From positions 31,898 through 95,897 of the forward strand of contig NZ_UFQC01000025.1 of NCBI RefSeq assembly GCF_900496975.1: a stretch of 64,000 nt of DNA. Direction: 5' to 3'. A model generated the notes under the pieces. It worked only from the letters and a program-made list of their open reading frames with translations. It was not told the DNA's origin and made no database searches. Source of the DNA: Achromobacter veterisilvae (GTDB taxonomy: Bacteria; Pseudomonadota; Gammaproteobacteria; Burkholderiales; Burkholderiaceae_B). The position numbers and the translations under genes are program-made. Numbering within the stretch: position 1 is the stretch's first letter; the number at the start of each line of letters is the position of its first letter. Of the stretch, positions 25,677 through 34,177 are shown piece after piece.

Positions 25677-26078
25677 ATGAATTTTCCGTTTCCCATCCGC
25701 CAAGAATGCCCGCCGGGCGCCTGTGTGTGCGACCGCGACCGGCTGCTGGCCGATCCCGTGGCGGACGTCCGCGTCCTGCGGCTGACCAAGGAAGAAGAGA
25801 AACGCCTGGTCGCCCGGCTGGAGAACCTGGCCAGCCTGGAGGACCTGCGGGTCATGCAGGGACGCATCCAGGCGCAGTTGGGCATCGTGGTCAGGATCAC
25901 GCCCAGCGAAAACGAGGTGCGCACCTCGCGCGGTATTTCGATCCAGCTCGACGACCAGCCGGGGCTGTGCCGCAAGACGCGCGCCGCCATTCCCGCCGCC
26001 ATCCGCCGCAGCTTCGACAGCCGGCCAGAAATCGTCTATGCGCTGCTGAACGAGCGCGACCTGCTCCACGGCGCCTGA
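25677..26078 (+). CDS. Hypothetical protein with an N-terminal Cys cluster
   Basis: A 133-residue soluble protein not recognised. The N-terminus ECPPGACVCDRDRLL holds three closely spaced cysteines (C-x5-C-x-C), with one more late Cys (GLCRKTR). A helical LTKEEEKRLVARLENLASLEDL segment follows, then a beta-rich ITPSENEVRTSRGISIQL. The cysteine spacing could bind a metal or an iron-sulfur centre, but the fourth ligand is distant. ATG 25677 is chosen as the first start before typical composition. It ends 7 bp from the convergent exported-protein gene. Base composition matches its neighbours. Confidence 0.7.
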   Translation: MNFPFPIRQECPPGACVCDRDRLLADPVADVRVLRLTKEEEKRLVARLENLASLEDLRVMQGRIQAQLGIVVRITPSENEVRTSRGISIQLDDQPGLCRKTRAAIPAAIRRSFDSRPEIVYALLNERDLLHGA

Positions 26079-26084
26079 GCGCGT

Positions 26085-26705
26085 TCAGGAACGCTTGCCG
26101 CCCGCCGGCGCGCGGCAGGGCGCCAGCGGCACGACGTCGGCGGGCGCGCGGCCGGCTTCCGGCCGGGTGGCGTCCCGCTTCTTGCCCGGGCGGGCGGGAT
26201 AGATCAGCAACACCGCGCTGCCGGCTTCCAGCTTGGGCCCGAGCTTCGAGCCATAGGCCACCGTCCAGCCGCGCACGGCCAGCGGCGCCAGCGTGTAGGG
26301 CACGGCCGAACCGGGCGAGACGTGCGCCACCTTGCCGGCGTACAGGTCTTCCTGGCGGGTCTCCACGCCCTGGACGGAAACATAGGTCGCGATGCTGACC
26401 AGCGCGACGGAATCCCCGTGGCGGCCGAGCACGGCGGTCTTGTACTTGCCGGCCGGGATGTCGGCGAGCTCCACGCTGAGATTCCCGGCGGCCTGGCCGC
26501 CGGCGTCCAGGCGCACGCCGGCGATGTCGGCGCGGGCCAGCGGCCCCGTCCCCGTGTTGCGCACGCGGACGCTGTATTCCCCGGAGGTGCCCGTCACCGT
26601 GCAGACCTCGACGCCGTAGGCGGGCGAGGCCTGGGCGTTCGCCATGGCGGCGGCGCACAAGGCCGCCAGGAGGAAGGGCAGGGGACGAGGACGGACAGCG
26701 GGCAC
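26085..26705 (-). CDS. Exported hypothetical protein
   Basis: A 206-residue secreted protein, unrecognised. The GTG at 26705 is chosen because AAGGAG lies 6 nt upstream, and it gives a compact signal peptide (MPAVRPRPLPFLLAALCAAAMANAQA). A longer GTG start at 26738 is possible. The mature part has a beta-sandwich look (YSVRVRNTGTGPLARADIAG, like DUF11/CARDB-type folds) and two Cys that may pair (VEVCTVTG and APCRAP). It lies 48 bp downstream of a small membrane-protein gene on the same strand. Confidence 0.72.
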   Translation of the reverse strand: MPAVRPRPLPFLLAALCAAAMANAQASPAYGVEVCTVTGTSGEYSVRVRNTGTGPLARADIAGVRLDAGGQAAGNLSVELADIPAGKYKTAVLGRHGDSVALVSIATYVSVQGVETRQEDLYAGKVAHVSPGSAVPYTLAPLAVRGWTVAYGSKLGPKLEAGSAVLLIYPARPGKKRDATRPEAGRAPADVVPLAPCRAPAGGKRS

Positions 26706-26753
26706 GGCGGGCTCCTTGGAGGGCAGCGCGCCGGGCACGCGTTGCCTGCCCTA

Positions 26754-27149
26754 TTACACCACTTGGCGGCCGGGCGCCGCCTGTTCCCGCTTGCCGGCCA
26801 GCCAGTGGAGAACCAGCGCCAGCACCAGCAGCCCGGCCATGATGAAGCCCCAGAAGATCCAGCCGACCACCGCGATCAAGGTGCCCAGGCTGCCGGCCAT
26901 GGGCAGCACTTGGTTCAGGCCTTGCGCGGCCCACACCAGGCCGGATTGCAGCGACTGTAGCCAGGCGGGATCGACCCAGGCGGCCGCCCACGCGGGCGCG
27001 ACCCATTGCGACGTGTCGAACGCGGCGCCCGGCACCTGCGCCGAGGCGACGGAGGCCAGGACCCAATCGGTCAATTGCAGCGTCAGCGCCACCAGCCCCG
27101 TCCAGAGCGCGGCAAGCACGGCGAAGGCGAGCCAGATGATTTTTTTCAT
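26754..27149 (-). CDS. Two-helix membrane protein, hypothetical
   Basis: A 131-residue protein with membrane segments at about 4-25 (IWLAFAVLAALWTGLVAL) and 92-118 (GTLIAVVGWIFWGFIMAGLL), separated by a Trp- and Ala-rich periplasmic loop of about 60 residues. Family not recognised. The ATG at 27149 is preferred to 27173 because it starts at the basic MKK. It precedes the exported-protein gene and probably shares a transcript with it. Confidence 0.7.
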   Translation of the reverse strand: MKKIIWLAFAVLAALWTGLVALTLQLTDWVLASVASAQVPGAAFDTSQWVAPAWAAAWVDPAWLQSLQSGLVWAAQGLNQVLPMAGSLGTLIAVVGWIFWGFIMAGLLVLALVLHWLAGKREQAAPGRQVV

Positions 27150-27232
27150 TGAAGCGGTACTCCGATATTTCAAGGGAACGCCACGATAAAGCGGATTCTA
27201 TTTCCGAAAAACCAGAGCGGGTGTGACAAACA

Positions 27233-28126
27233 TTAAGAGAAAACCGAAGTTTTCGCATGCAGCAGCACGGCCTGCACCAACGGATGATGCTGCCCGCGGC
27301 GATTGCGGATCGCGTGTATTTCCTCGTGCACTTCATCGCAGCGGGCGAGGGGGCGCAGGCCCCGCAGCAGGCCGATGTCGCCGCCGCCCAGCCGGCTCAG
27401 CGGAAACACGCCCAGCCCCCGGGCGGCGAACACCGACATGAGGGCGCTGTCTTCGAATTCCCCGACCACGTTGGGGTAGAGGCCCTGCTCGTTGAACCAG
27501 CGGTCCAGCGTCTGGCGCAGCACGGAATGGCCGGTGGGCAGCAGCACCGGCAGGCGTTCCAGGCAGCGCGGGAAATCGCGCGCGTCGGATTTGCGCACCC
27601 ACTTGGCGGGGCCGTACCAGTCCACGGGGGACGACACCAGGCGGTCGCTGGTGAGCCGCAGGTTGGGGTTGGCGGGCGCGCCCTGGCCCGCCAGCACCAG
27701 ATCGAGGTGGTGCTGGGCGAGTTCGCCCAGCAGTTCCTGGACCTCGCCCTCGTGGCAAGTCAGGCGCAGGTCGGGCGTGTGCAGCACCGGGCCCAGCAGG
27801 GTATGCACGGCCAGTTTCGAAATGCCGTCGGACAGCCCCACGGCCAGGCGCATGACGGGCTTGGTGGCCGCCGCGCGGACTTCCTGGGGCAGCGCATGGC
27901 CGATCTGGAAGATCTCCTCGGCGCGGGCGAAGGCGGCTTCGCCGGCTTCGGTGAGCGCCACGCCGCGGCCGGCCGGCTTGAGCAACTGGTGGCCCAGGTT
28001 CTTCTCCAGTTCCCGGACCTGCGCGCTGATGGTCTGGATGGCCATGTCCAGCCGTTCGGCGGCGCGCGAAAAACCGCCTTCCTTGGCGACCATCCAGAAG
28101 TAATAGAGATGTCGGTAGTTCAGCAT
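27233..28126 (-). CDS. nhaR: NhaR-type LysR regulator
   Basis: A 297-residue LysR regulator whose N-terminus MLNYRHLYYFWMVAKEGGFSRAAERL is characteristic of NhaR, the sodium/pH-responsive activator. The HTH continues with AIQTISAQVRELE. The effector domain contains GISKLAVHTLLGPVL and VLLPTGHSVLRQTLDRWF, also NhaR-like. It is divergent from a TerC/Alx gene across 106 bp. Since Alx is pH-responsive in E. coli and NhaR responds to alkali/Na+, control of the neighbouring gene is plausible but inferred. Confidence 0.85.
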   Translation of the reverse strand: MLNYRHLYYFWMVAKEGGFSRAAERLDMAIQTISAQVRELEKNLGHQLLKPAGRGVALTEAGEAAFARAEEIFQIGHALPQEVRAAATKPVMRLAVGLSDGISKLAVHTLLGPVLHTPDLRLTCHEGEVQELLGELAQHHLDLVLAGQGAPANPNLRLTSDRLVSSPVDWYGPAKWVRKSDARDFPRCLERLPVLLPTGHSVLRQTLDRWFNEQGLYPNVVGEFEDSALMSVFAARGLGVFPLSRLGGGDIGLLRGLRPLARCDEVHEEIHAIRNRRGQHHPLVQAVLLHAKTSVFS

Positions 28127-28232
28127 CGCTCGGCTCACTTCGGTTTTTTCGAACCTTAACTCAATTTCAGGCTGATTTTTACATCGGCGTCCGATCCGGA
28201 TCATGGGGCCCTTCGAACAAGAGCGGAACATC

Positions 28233-29231
28233 ATGGAAACCTTAATGACCTTTCTGGCCGCCGATTTCCTCGGCACCCCCGCCTGGAGCTGGCTGCTCTT
28301 CCTGGGCATCGTCGTGGCGCTGCTGGCCTTCGACCTAGGCGTCCTGCACAAGGAAGACCGCGAGATCGGCGTGCGCGAAAGCCTGCTGCTTTCCGCCGGC
28401 TACATCACCGCCGCGCTGCTGTTTGGCGCCTGGGTCTGGTGGCAGATGGGCGCCGCCAGCGGCATGGCCTACTACACCGGCTTCATGATCGAGAAGTCGC
28501 TGTCGATGGACAACGTCTTCGTCATCGCGCTGATCTTCAGCTTCTTCGCGATTCCGCGCCAATACCAGCATCGCGTGCTGTTCTGGGGCATCCTGGGCGT
28601 GATCGTGCTGCGCGCCATCATGATCGGTCTGGGCGCCGCGCTGGTCAGCAATTTCGGCTGGCTGCTGTATGTGTTCGGCGTTTTCCTCGTGTTCACCGGC
28701 ATCAAGATGTGGATGATCGCGGACCAGACGCCCGACATCGCGTCCAATCCCATCCTGAAGTTCCTGAAGCGCCGCATGCGGGTGACGGACGGCCTGCGCG
28801 GCAATGCGTTCTGGGTGCGCGAGATTGATCCCGCCACATCCAAGACGGTGCGCTGGGCCACGCCGCTGCTGCTGGCGCTGGTGCTGATCGAATTCGTGGA
28901 CCTGCTGTTCGCGGTGGATTCGGTGCCGGCGATTTTCGCCATCACCACGGATCCGTTCATCGTCTACACCAGCAACATCTTCGCCATCCTGGGCCTGCGC
29001 GCGCTGTATTTCGCGCTGGCGGCGATGATCCACCGCTTCCATTACCTGAAGTACGCGCTGGCCCTGGTGCTGGTGTTCATCGGCACCAAGATATTCCTGG
29101 TGGGCTTCATCGGCAAGGTGCCGGCCGCCGTGTCCCTCTCGGTGACGTTCGGCCTGATCGCCGGCGGCGTGGCGTTCTCGCTGTGGAAGACGCGTTCGGA
29201 ACGCGCCAAGCCCGAACTGGCGGCCGAGTAA
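28233..29231 (+). CDS. TerC-family membrane protein (Alx-like)
   Basis: A 332-residue integral membrane protein with about nine helices. TerC/Alx marks: FDLGVLHKEDREIGVRESL, EKSLSMDNVFVIALIFSFF (conserved acidic membrane motif) and FVDLLFAVDSVPAIFAIT (the second acidic motif). Family members act in Mn2+ export or metalation of exported proteins and in tellurite resistance. Start 28233 (METLMTFLA) is preferred to 28203. Upstream lies the NhaR-type gene; no yybP-ykoY riboswitch was recognised in the 106-bp gap. A hairpin follows the stop. Confidence 0.92.
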   Translation: METLMTFLAADFLGTPAWSWLLFLGIVVALLAFDLGVLHKEDREIGVRESLLLSAGYITAALLFGAWVWWQMGAASGMAYYTGFMIEKSLSMDNVFVIALIFSFFAIPRQYQHRVLFWGILGVIVLRAIMIGLGAALVSNFGWLLYVFGVFLVFTGIKMWMIADQTPDIASNPILKFLKRRMRVTDGLRGNAFWVREIDPATSKTVRWATPLLLALVLIEFVDLLFAVDSVPAIFAITTDPFIVYTSNIFAILGLRALYFALAAMIHRFHYLKYALALVLVFIGTKIFLVGFIGKVPAAVSLSVTFGLIAGGVAFSLWKTRSERAKPELAAE

Positions 29232-29240
29232 GGCCCGGGC

Positions 29241-29265
29241 CCGCCATATCCCGTGGATATGGCGG
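29241..29265 (+). terminator. Hairpin after the TerC gene
   Basis: CCGCCATATCC (29241-29251) pairs perfectly with GGATATGGCGG (29255-29265) around a 3-nt loop, nine bases past the stop. The stem is strong (11 bp), but only CTCT follows rather than a T-run. Confidence 0.55.
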
Positions 29266-29340
29266 ACTCTCCGGATTCGGATTTGTCGTATGGATAGGGC
29301 AGGCGTAGAGTGCTGACGAACCCCTACGCAAGGAACCGCC

Positions 29341-30114
29341 ATGACCAGTTGGTCCGCCAAGCAGTATTCCGCTTTCGAGAACGAGCGCACCCGTCCGGTG
29401 CGGGACCTGGTTGCCGCCTTGCCGAACCAGGAAGTGAAACGCGCCGTGGACCTGGGCTGCGGCCCGGGCAATTCCACCGAGGTGTTGGCCGGGCGCTATC
29501 CGGACGCGGAACTGACCGGCTTGGACAATTCGGACGACATGATCCAGGCCGCCCGCAAGCGCCTGCCCGCGCTGCGCTTCGAGCTGGCCGACATCGCCGC
29601 CTGGAATCCGCCGCAGTCCTACGACGTGATCCTGGCGAACGCTTCGCTGCAATGGGTGCCGGATCACGACACGCTGTATCCCCGCCTGGTCGGCAAGTTG
29701 GCGCCCGGAGGCAGCCTGGCCGTGCAGACTCCGGACAACCTCGAAGAGCCCGCCCACCGGCTGGCGCGCCAGGTGGCCGGCGAGGCCCCGTGGGCGGCCA
29801 GCATCGGCGGCTTCACGCATCCGCCGCGGCACAGCGCGGCCTGGTACTACGAACTGCTCAAGCCGCATTGCGGCCGGCTGGACGTGTGGCGCACGACCTA
29901 CCACCATCCGCTGGCGGGGGCGGCGGCCGTGGTGGAGTGGTTCAAGGGCACGGCCTTGCGGCCGTACCTGGACCGGCTGGACGCCGAGGGGCAGGCGGGT
30001 TTCCTGGCCCGCTACCAGTCGTTGATCGAAGAGGCTTATCCGGCGCTGGCCGACGGGACGGTGTTGTTGCCGTTTCCGCGGTTGTTCATCGTGGCGGGGG
30101 CGCGGGAGGGGTGA
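29341..30114 (+). CDS. tam: Trans-aconitate 2-methyltransferase
   Basis: A 257-residue SAM-dependent methyltransferase. The SAM motif VDLGCGPGNSTEVLAGRYP is followed by the acidic LTGLDNSDDM; ILANASLQWVPDH and GGSLAVQTPDN are typical Tam blocks, as is the N-terminal SWSAKQY. Tam methylates trans-aconitate, relieving inhibition of aconitase. Length matches the family (about 252-260). AAGGAA lies 6 nt before the ATG. It stands alone; a palindromic repeat pair fills the gap that follows. Confidence 0.93.
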   Translation: MTSWSAKQYSAFENERTRPVRDLVAALPNQEVKRAVDLGCGPGNSTEVLAGRYPDAELTGLDNSDDMIQAARKRLPALRFELADIAAWNPPQSYDVILANASLQWVPDHDTLYPRLVGKLAPGGSLAVQTPDNLEEPAHRLARQVAGEAPWAASIGGFTHPPRHSAAWYYELLKPHCGRLDVWRTTYHHPLAGAAAVVEWFKGTALRPYLDRLDAEGQAGFLARYQSLIEEAYPALADGTVLLPFPRLFIVAGAREG

Positions 30115-30138
30115 GGGGAGTTGGCGGCCGGCGGTTGG

Positions 30139-30283
30139 GTGTCAGACACCCGGGAAGGGCGGCTTCATTTGGCGGATGTCTCGTGGGGTGTCTGACACCT
30201 GGCCTGGAGTTGGCGGGGGTTGGGTGTCAGACACCCGGGAAGGGCGGCCTCATTTGGCGGGTGTCTCGTGGGGTGTCTGACAC
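30139..30283. repeat. Tandem pair of palindrome-bounded repeat units
   Basis: Four GTGTCWGACAC palindromes lie at 30139-30149, 30188-30198, 30224-30234 and 30273-30283. They bound two 60-nt units in direct tandem with an exact 85-bp period. The interiors (CCCGGGAAGGGCGGC then CATTTGGCGG) differ at only a couple of positions, implying recent duplication. Same family as 18-114 and 46166-46770. It occupies nearly all of the gap between tam and the AraC gene. Confidence 0.92.
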
Positions 30284-30291
30284 CTGGCCTG

Positions 30292-31089
30292 TTAGAGCGC
30301 GCCGTCGGCCTTGTCCGCGAAGTAGCGGGTGGGGGTCTTGCCCAGCGTCTTGCGGAACATGGTGATGAAGGCGCTGACGGATTCGTAGCCCAGGTCTTCG
30401 GCCGTGCGCTGCACCGAGACGCCGGCCGACAGGCGCTGCAGGGCCTGGATGATGTGCATCTGCTGGCGCCAGCGGCCGAAGCTCATGCCGAGTTCCTGGT
30501 GCACCAGCCGCGCCAGCGTGCGTTCGCTCATCGCCACGCGCCTGCCCCATTGCGCCACCGTGCTGCGGTCGGCGGGGTCGGCGCGCAGCGCGTCGGCGAT
30601 TTCGCGCAGCCGCGGGTGATCCGGGATCGGCAGGTGCAGGTGTTCGGTCGGCATGTGGGCCAGTTGGTCCACCAGCACCTCCGCCAGCTTCCGGTTGGCC
30701 GCAGTGGCCGCTTCCGCCGGCGACAGGTCCGCCAGGTGCGCGATGAGTTCCCGCAGCAGCGGCGTGATGGCCAGCGTGCAGCACTGCCTTGGCAGATCCG
30801 GGGTGCCGGGCGGCACGAACAGGAAACACACGCGCCCGTTCACCGTGACGCGGTTGCTGTGCGGCACGCCGCCGGGAATCCAGACGCCGCAGTGCGGCGG
30901 CACCATCCACAGCCCCTGCGGCACCGAGCAGGTCACGCCGCCATGCAGCGCCAGCACCAATTGGCTCATGCGGTGCCGGTGCGGGGGGGATTCGTGGTCG
31001 TTCTCGGCCGCATGCACGCGCATCGCACTGGTCCATTGCGAGTCGATGTCGAGGTCGAGGAAGGGGGCGGGGCCGTCCAGGGCGGGCAT
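30292..31089 (-). CDS. AraC-family regulator, NimR-like
   Basis: A 265-residue AraC regulator with an N-terminal cupin (SPPHRHRMSQLVLALHGGVTC, GVWIPGGVPH) and a C-terminal double HTH from about 165 onward (RVAMSERTLARLVHQELGMSFGRWRQQM and LGYESVSAFITMFRKTLG). The layout, and divergence from a CynX/NimT-type MFS exporter 121 bp away, match the NimR-NimT pair of E. coli, in which NimR represses export of 2-nitroimidazole. Its stop is 9 bp from the repeat pair. Confidence 0.85.
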   Translation of the reverse strand: MPALDGPAPFLDLDIDSQWTSAMRVHAAENDHESPPHRHRMSQLVLALHGGVTCSVPQGLWMVPPHCGVWIPGGVPHSNRVTVNGRVCFLFVPPGTPDLPRQCCTLAITPLLRELIAHLADLSPAEAATAANRKLAEVLVDQLAHMPTEHLHLPIPDHPRLREIADALRADPADRSTVAQWGRRVAMSERTLARLVHQELGMSFGRWRQQMHIIQALQRLSAGVSVQRTAEDLGYESVSAFITMFRKTLGKTPTRYFADKADGAL

Positions 31090-31210
31090 GGGCTGAGGGG
31101 TTGGCTGGTTTTAGGGATAGTTTGTCATTATCTCGAAATTCGGTAAAGGCGGTTTTGCTTAAGCTGGAGACCTGTCCACACTGACGGACCCGTCCAAGGG
31201 CTTCCTGCGC

Positions 31211-32428
31211 ATGACCTCTCTTTCCGCTTCCTCCAAGCGCCCCGCCGGCAATCCCCTGCTGCTGATCGCGGGCATTCTCTGCATCGCCACCGCCCTGCGC
31301 GCGCCCATCACGGGCGTGCCGCCGCTGATCGGCATGCTCCGCGAGCAGCTCGGGCTGAACTCCACCGCGGCCGGCATGCTGATCACCCTGCCCCTGCTGG
31401 CCTTCGCGGTGGTGTCGCTGTTCGCGGCGGGCCTGGCGCGCCGCCACGGCCTGGAGCGCACCTTGTTCGCCGCTTTGCTGCTGATCGCCGGCGGCATCGG
31501 GGTGCGCACCGTGGGACCGGCCTGGGGCCTGTACCTGGGCACGGCGGTCATCGGGGCGGGCATCGCCATCGGCAACGTGCTGCTGCCCAGCCTGCTGAAA
31601 CGCGATTTCCCGCAGCGCGTCGCGGGCCTGACCTCGGCCTACGTGCTGACCATGAGCCTGGCGGCCGGCCTGGCGTCGGCCATCGCCATTCCGCTGGCGA
31701 ACCTGTCCGATGCGACGTGGCGCTTCTCGACAGGCTGCCTGTTGCTGATCCCCGTCGTCGGCGTCGTGTTGTGGCTGCCGCAATTGGCCAGTCACACCGC
31801 GCCCGCGGCGTCCACGGCGCATGCGCCGCACGGCGGCCGCTTGTGGCGTTCGCCGCTGGCCTGGCAGGTGACGCTGTACCTGGGCATCAACTCTTTCGTG
31901 TTCTACGTGGGCGTGAGCTGGCTGCCGGCCATCCTGCGCGAGGCGGGCTATACGGCGGAACGCGCCGGCACGCTGCATGGACTGCTGCAACTGATGTCCG
32001 CCGCCCCGGCCCTGTTCCTGGCGCCGGTGGTGCGGCGCATGAAGGACCAGCGCGCCGCCGCGTTCTGCTCGGCCGCGGCCTCGTTCGCCGCGATGCTGGG
32101 CCTGATCGCCGCGCCCGGCTGGGCCACGTTGTGGATCGTGCTGCTGGGCCTGGGCACGGGCGGGGGCATCATCCTGGGCCTCGCGTTCGTGGGACTGCGC
32201 GCCAGCCACGCGCAGCAGGCCGCGGCGCTGTCAGGCATGGCGCAATGCGTGGGCTATCTGTTCGCCGCGACCGGGCCCGCGCTGATGGGCGCGATGCATG
32301 ATGCGCTGGGCGGCTGGGATGCCGCGCTGGGTGGATGCGCGGCGCTGTGCGTGGCGATGGCGATCGCCGGCCTGTATGCGGGCCGGGCCATCCAGATCGG
32401 GCAATTCCGGGTCCACGCGCCCGCGTAG
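31211..32428 (+). CDS. CynX/NimT-family MFS transporter
   Basis: A 405-residue 12-helix MFS protein. The start ILCIATALRAPITGVPPLIGMLR (TM1) is diagnostic of the CynX/NimT group, as are LFAAGLARRHGLERTL and ERAGTLHGLLQLMSAAPALF in the middle and GLRASHAQQAAALSGMAQCVGYL late. Members export cyanate-related or nitroimidazole compounds. The AraC partner on the opposite strand supports a NimR-NimT-like efflux unit. Start 31211. Confidence 0.9.
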   Translation: MTSLSASSKRPAGNPLLLIAGILCIATALRAPITGVPPLIGMLREQLGLNSTAAGMLITLPLLAFAVVSLFAAGLARRHGLERTLFAALLLIAGGIGVRTVGPAWGLYLGTAVIGAGIAIGNVLLPSLLKRDFPQRVAGLTSAYVLTMSLAAGLASAIAIPLANLSDATWRFSTGCLLLIPVVGVVLWLPQLASHTAPAASTAHAPHGGRLWRSPLAWQVTLYLGINSFVFYVGVSWLPAILREAGYTAERAGTLHGLLQLMSAAPALFLAPVVRRMKDQRAAAFCSAAASFAAMLGLIAAPGWATLWIVLLGLGTGGGIILGLAFVGLRASHAQQAAALSGMAQCVGYLFAATGPALMGAMHDALGGWDAALGGCAALCVAMAIAGLYAGRAIQIGQFRVHAPA

Positions 32429-32468
32429 GCGGCGCAGGCGCCGCGCCGGGAACGGCGCGCCCGCGCTT

Positions 32469-32798
32469 TCATTCCTGCCGCGGCGGTTCCTTCCACAGGC
32501 GCACCAGCGTGTCGGGCGCGTCGGTCTCCGGCACGTCGAAGCTGACGTCCGGCACCTCGGCCCCACCGTACACCACCTCCACGCGGAAGTAGCGCCGGTC
32601 GCCGCCGGCGCACGCGTCGCGCGCGACGGCGACGGGCGCGGCGCGCCGCAGCGCGTCGCAGACTTCCCGGCGCACCTCGGGCGGGCAGGTGGCCAGGTCG
32701 ATGCTGCGCGGCCGCGCCATCGCCGGCAGATAGGCCAGGCCGCCTTCGCGGGTCAAGCGCACCAGCAGGGCAAGGTCCAGGGAAGGCAGTTCGATCAT
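32469..32798 (-). CDS. Emfourin-type protealysin inhibitor
   Basis: A 109-residue small protein whose start overlaps the M4 protease stop by 4 bp (ATGA). The N-terminal IELPSLDLALLVRLTREGGLAYLP and the acidic FDVPETDAPDTLVRLW tail match the emfourin family, cytoplasmic inhibitors co-transcribed with protealysin-like proteases and described in Serratia. Inhibition of the partner protease in the producing cell is family knowledge plus context. It is the second gene of a two-gene operon and has no signal peptide. Confidence 0.82.
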   Translation of the reverse strand: MIELPSLDLALLVRLTREGGLAYLPAMARPRSIDLATCPPEVRREVCDALRRAAPVAVARDACAGGDRRYFRVEVVYGGAEVPDVSFDVPETDAPDTLVRLWKEPPRQE

Positions 32799-33856
32799 GG
32801 CTGGACTCCCACGGTTTGCCAGGCCTTCGCGATGGCGTCCCGGGCCGCGGCGCCATGGCGTTGCGCCGCTTCCAGCGTCAGCGCCGCGAACTGCGCGAAG
32901 TCCGCGTCGTGGCGCAGCCGGCCGCCGCACAGGGCGTCGTACCAGACGCGGCCGGCAACGGCCCACGCGGGGCCTTCCAGGGCGGTGGCCGCCAGGTGGA
33001 AGGCGCGATTGGGGATGCCGGAATTGATGTGCACGCCGCCGTTGTCGCTGGGCGTGTCGACATAGTCGTCCATATGGGCGGGCTGCGGATCCTTGCCCAG
33101 CACGGGATCGTCATAGGCGCTGCCCGGCTCCGCCATGGAGCGCAGCGCGCGGGCGCGCACCTTGGCGGTGAACAGTCCCGCGCCCACCAGCCAATCGGCC
33201 TGCCGGGCGTCCTGGCCCAGGGCGTACTGCTTGACCAGCGCGCCGAAGACGTCGCAGATGGATTCGTTCAGCGCGCCGGACTGCCCCTGGTAGAGCAGGG
33301 CGGCCTCGGCGTCGATGACGCCATGCGTGAGTTCGTGGCCGATGATGTCGGGCGCCACCGTGAAGCGGTTGAACACTTCGCCGTCGCCGTCGCCGAACAC
33401 CATCTGGGCGCCGTTCCAGAAAGCGTTGTCGTAGTCTTCGCCGTAGTGCACGGTGCCGACCAGCGGCAGCCCATCGCCGTCGATGGAATGGCGCTGGTAG
33501 ATATCCCAGAACAGCTTGTAGGTCGCGCCCAGGTGTTCATAGGCTTCGTCCACCGCGTCGTCGCCGCTGGCGGGGCGGCCTTCGGCGCGCACCAGCTTGC
33601 CGGGCAGCGTGGTCGTGTTGCCGGCGTCGTGAACGGCCCGTCGCGGCTTGCCGGCGGGGCCGGCGCGCTTGGCCGGGGCCGGCTTGGCGCGAGGCGGCTG
33701 GACCGCCATTTCGCGCAAGCCGCGCTGCTGCTGGTCGATGATCAGCGTTTTCACCGCCGGCATGCTGACCCGGGCGTCGGCGTGCTGCGCCAGGCGGTCC
33801 AGCAGGTAGGGAGGAATCACACCGATCAGGGGCGCGGACTCGGAAGGACGTGGCAT
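32795..33856 (-). CDS. Protealysin-like M4 metalloprotease
   Basis: A 353-residue thermolysin-family zinc protease without a signal peptide. The short protealysin-type propeptide carries IPPYLL at 14-19. The zinc motif HELTH is at 174-178, the third ligand in GALNESICDVFG (Glu198), and the catalytic His lies in GGVHINSGIPNRAF. The linker 52-95 is Pro/Ala/Arg-rich. Members mature autocatalytically and have been linked to cleavage of host or cellular proteins and to interbacterial functions. The adjacent emfourin gene implies the protease is held inactive before release. Confidence 0.93.
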   Translation of the reverse strand: MPRPSESAPLIGVIPPYLLDRLAQHADARVSMPAVKTLIIDQQQRGLREMAVQPPRAKPAPAKRAGPAGKPRRAVHDAGNTTTLPGKLVRAEGRPASGDDAVDEAYEHLGATYKLFWDIYQRHSIDGDGLPLVGTVHYGEDYDNAFWNGAQMVFGDGDGEVFNRFTVAPDIIGHELTHGVIDAEAALLYQGQSGALNESICDVFGALVKQYALGQDARQADWLVGAGLFTAKVRARALRSMAEPGSAYDDPVLGKDPQPAHMDDYVDTPSDNGGVHINSGIPNRAFHLAATALEGPAWAVAGRVWYDALCGGRLRHDADFAQFAALTLEAAQRHGAAARDAIAKAWQTVGVQP

Positions 33857-34060
33857 GCGCGGTCTCCGTCGTGGGCGCCGGACCAGGGCCGCGGCGCAAG
33901 GGTCTGGAACAACGGTAGCAGATGGTCCGGCCCGAGGGACGTAACAGGTTGCGGCCTGATGCTAGGAACTTTACCGCCGGGCCGCGCAACAATCGTCACA
34001 ATTCGGAGGCGCAGGGAGTCGCGATAGAATCCCCTGCTTCTTTTCCGGGGGGAACGCTCG

Positions 34061-34177
34061 ATGAGGTATTTCCTGATCTTGGTGGGAGCGGCCGTCGTCG
34101 CTTACTTGCTGGCGCGGGGCATTGCCGCCGTGCTCTCGGATCGTAAACGTTCAAAATCAGAAAGGGATTCCAAGTGA
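34061..34177 (+). CDS. 38-residue single-pass membrane protein
   Basis: A very small gene. Residues 2-25 (RYFLILVGAAVVAYLLARGI) form one membrane helix, followed by a basic tail DRKRSKSERDSK. GGGGGAACG precedes the ATG at 34061. Its TGA overlaps the GTG start of the SPFH gene (GTGA), strong evidence of translational coupling and that it is real. No homologue is recognised; a membrane partner or adaptor for the SPFH protein is inference. Confidence 0.65.
   Translation: MRYFLILVGAAVVAYLLARGIAAVLSDRKRSKSERDSK

Noticed and set aside
28127..28232. yybP-ykoY manganese riboswitch before the TerC gene
   Set aside because: Looked for because TerC/Alx genes often carry one; the 106-bp gap lacks the conserved loop sequences and is too short.
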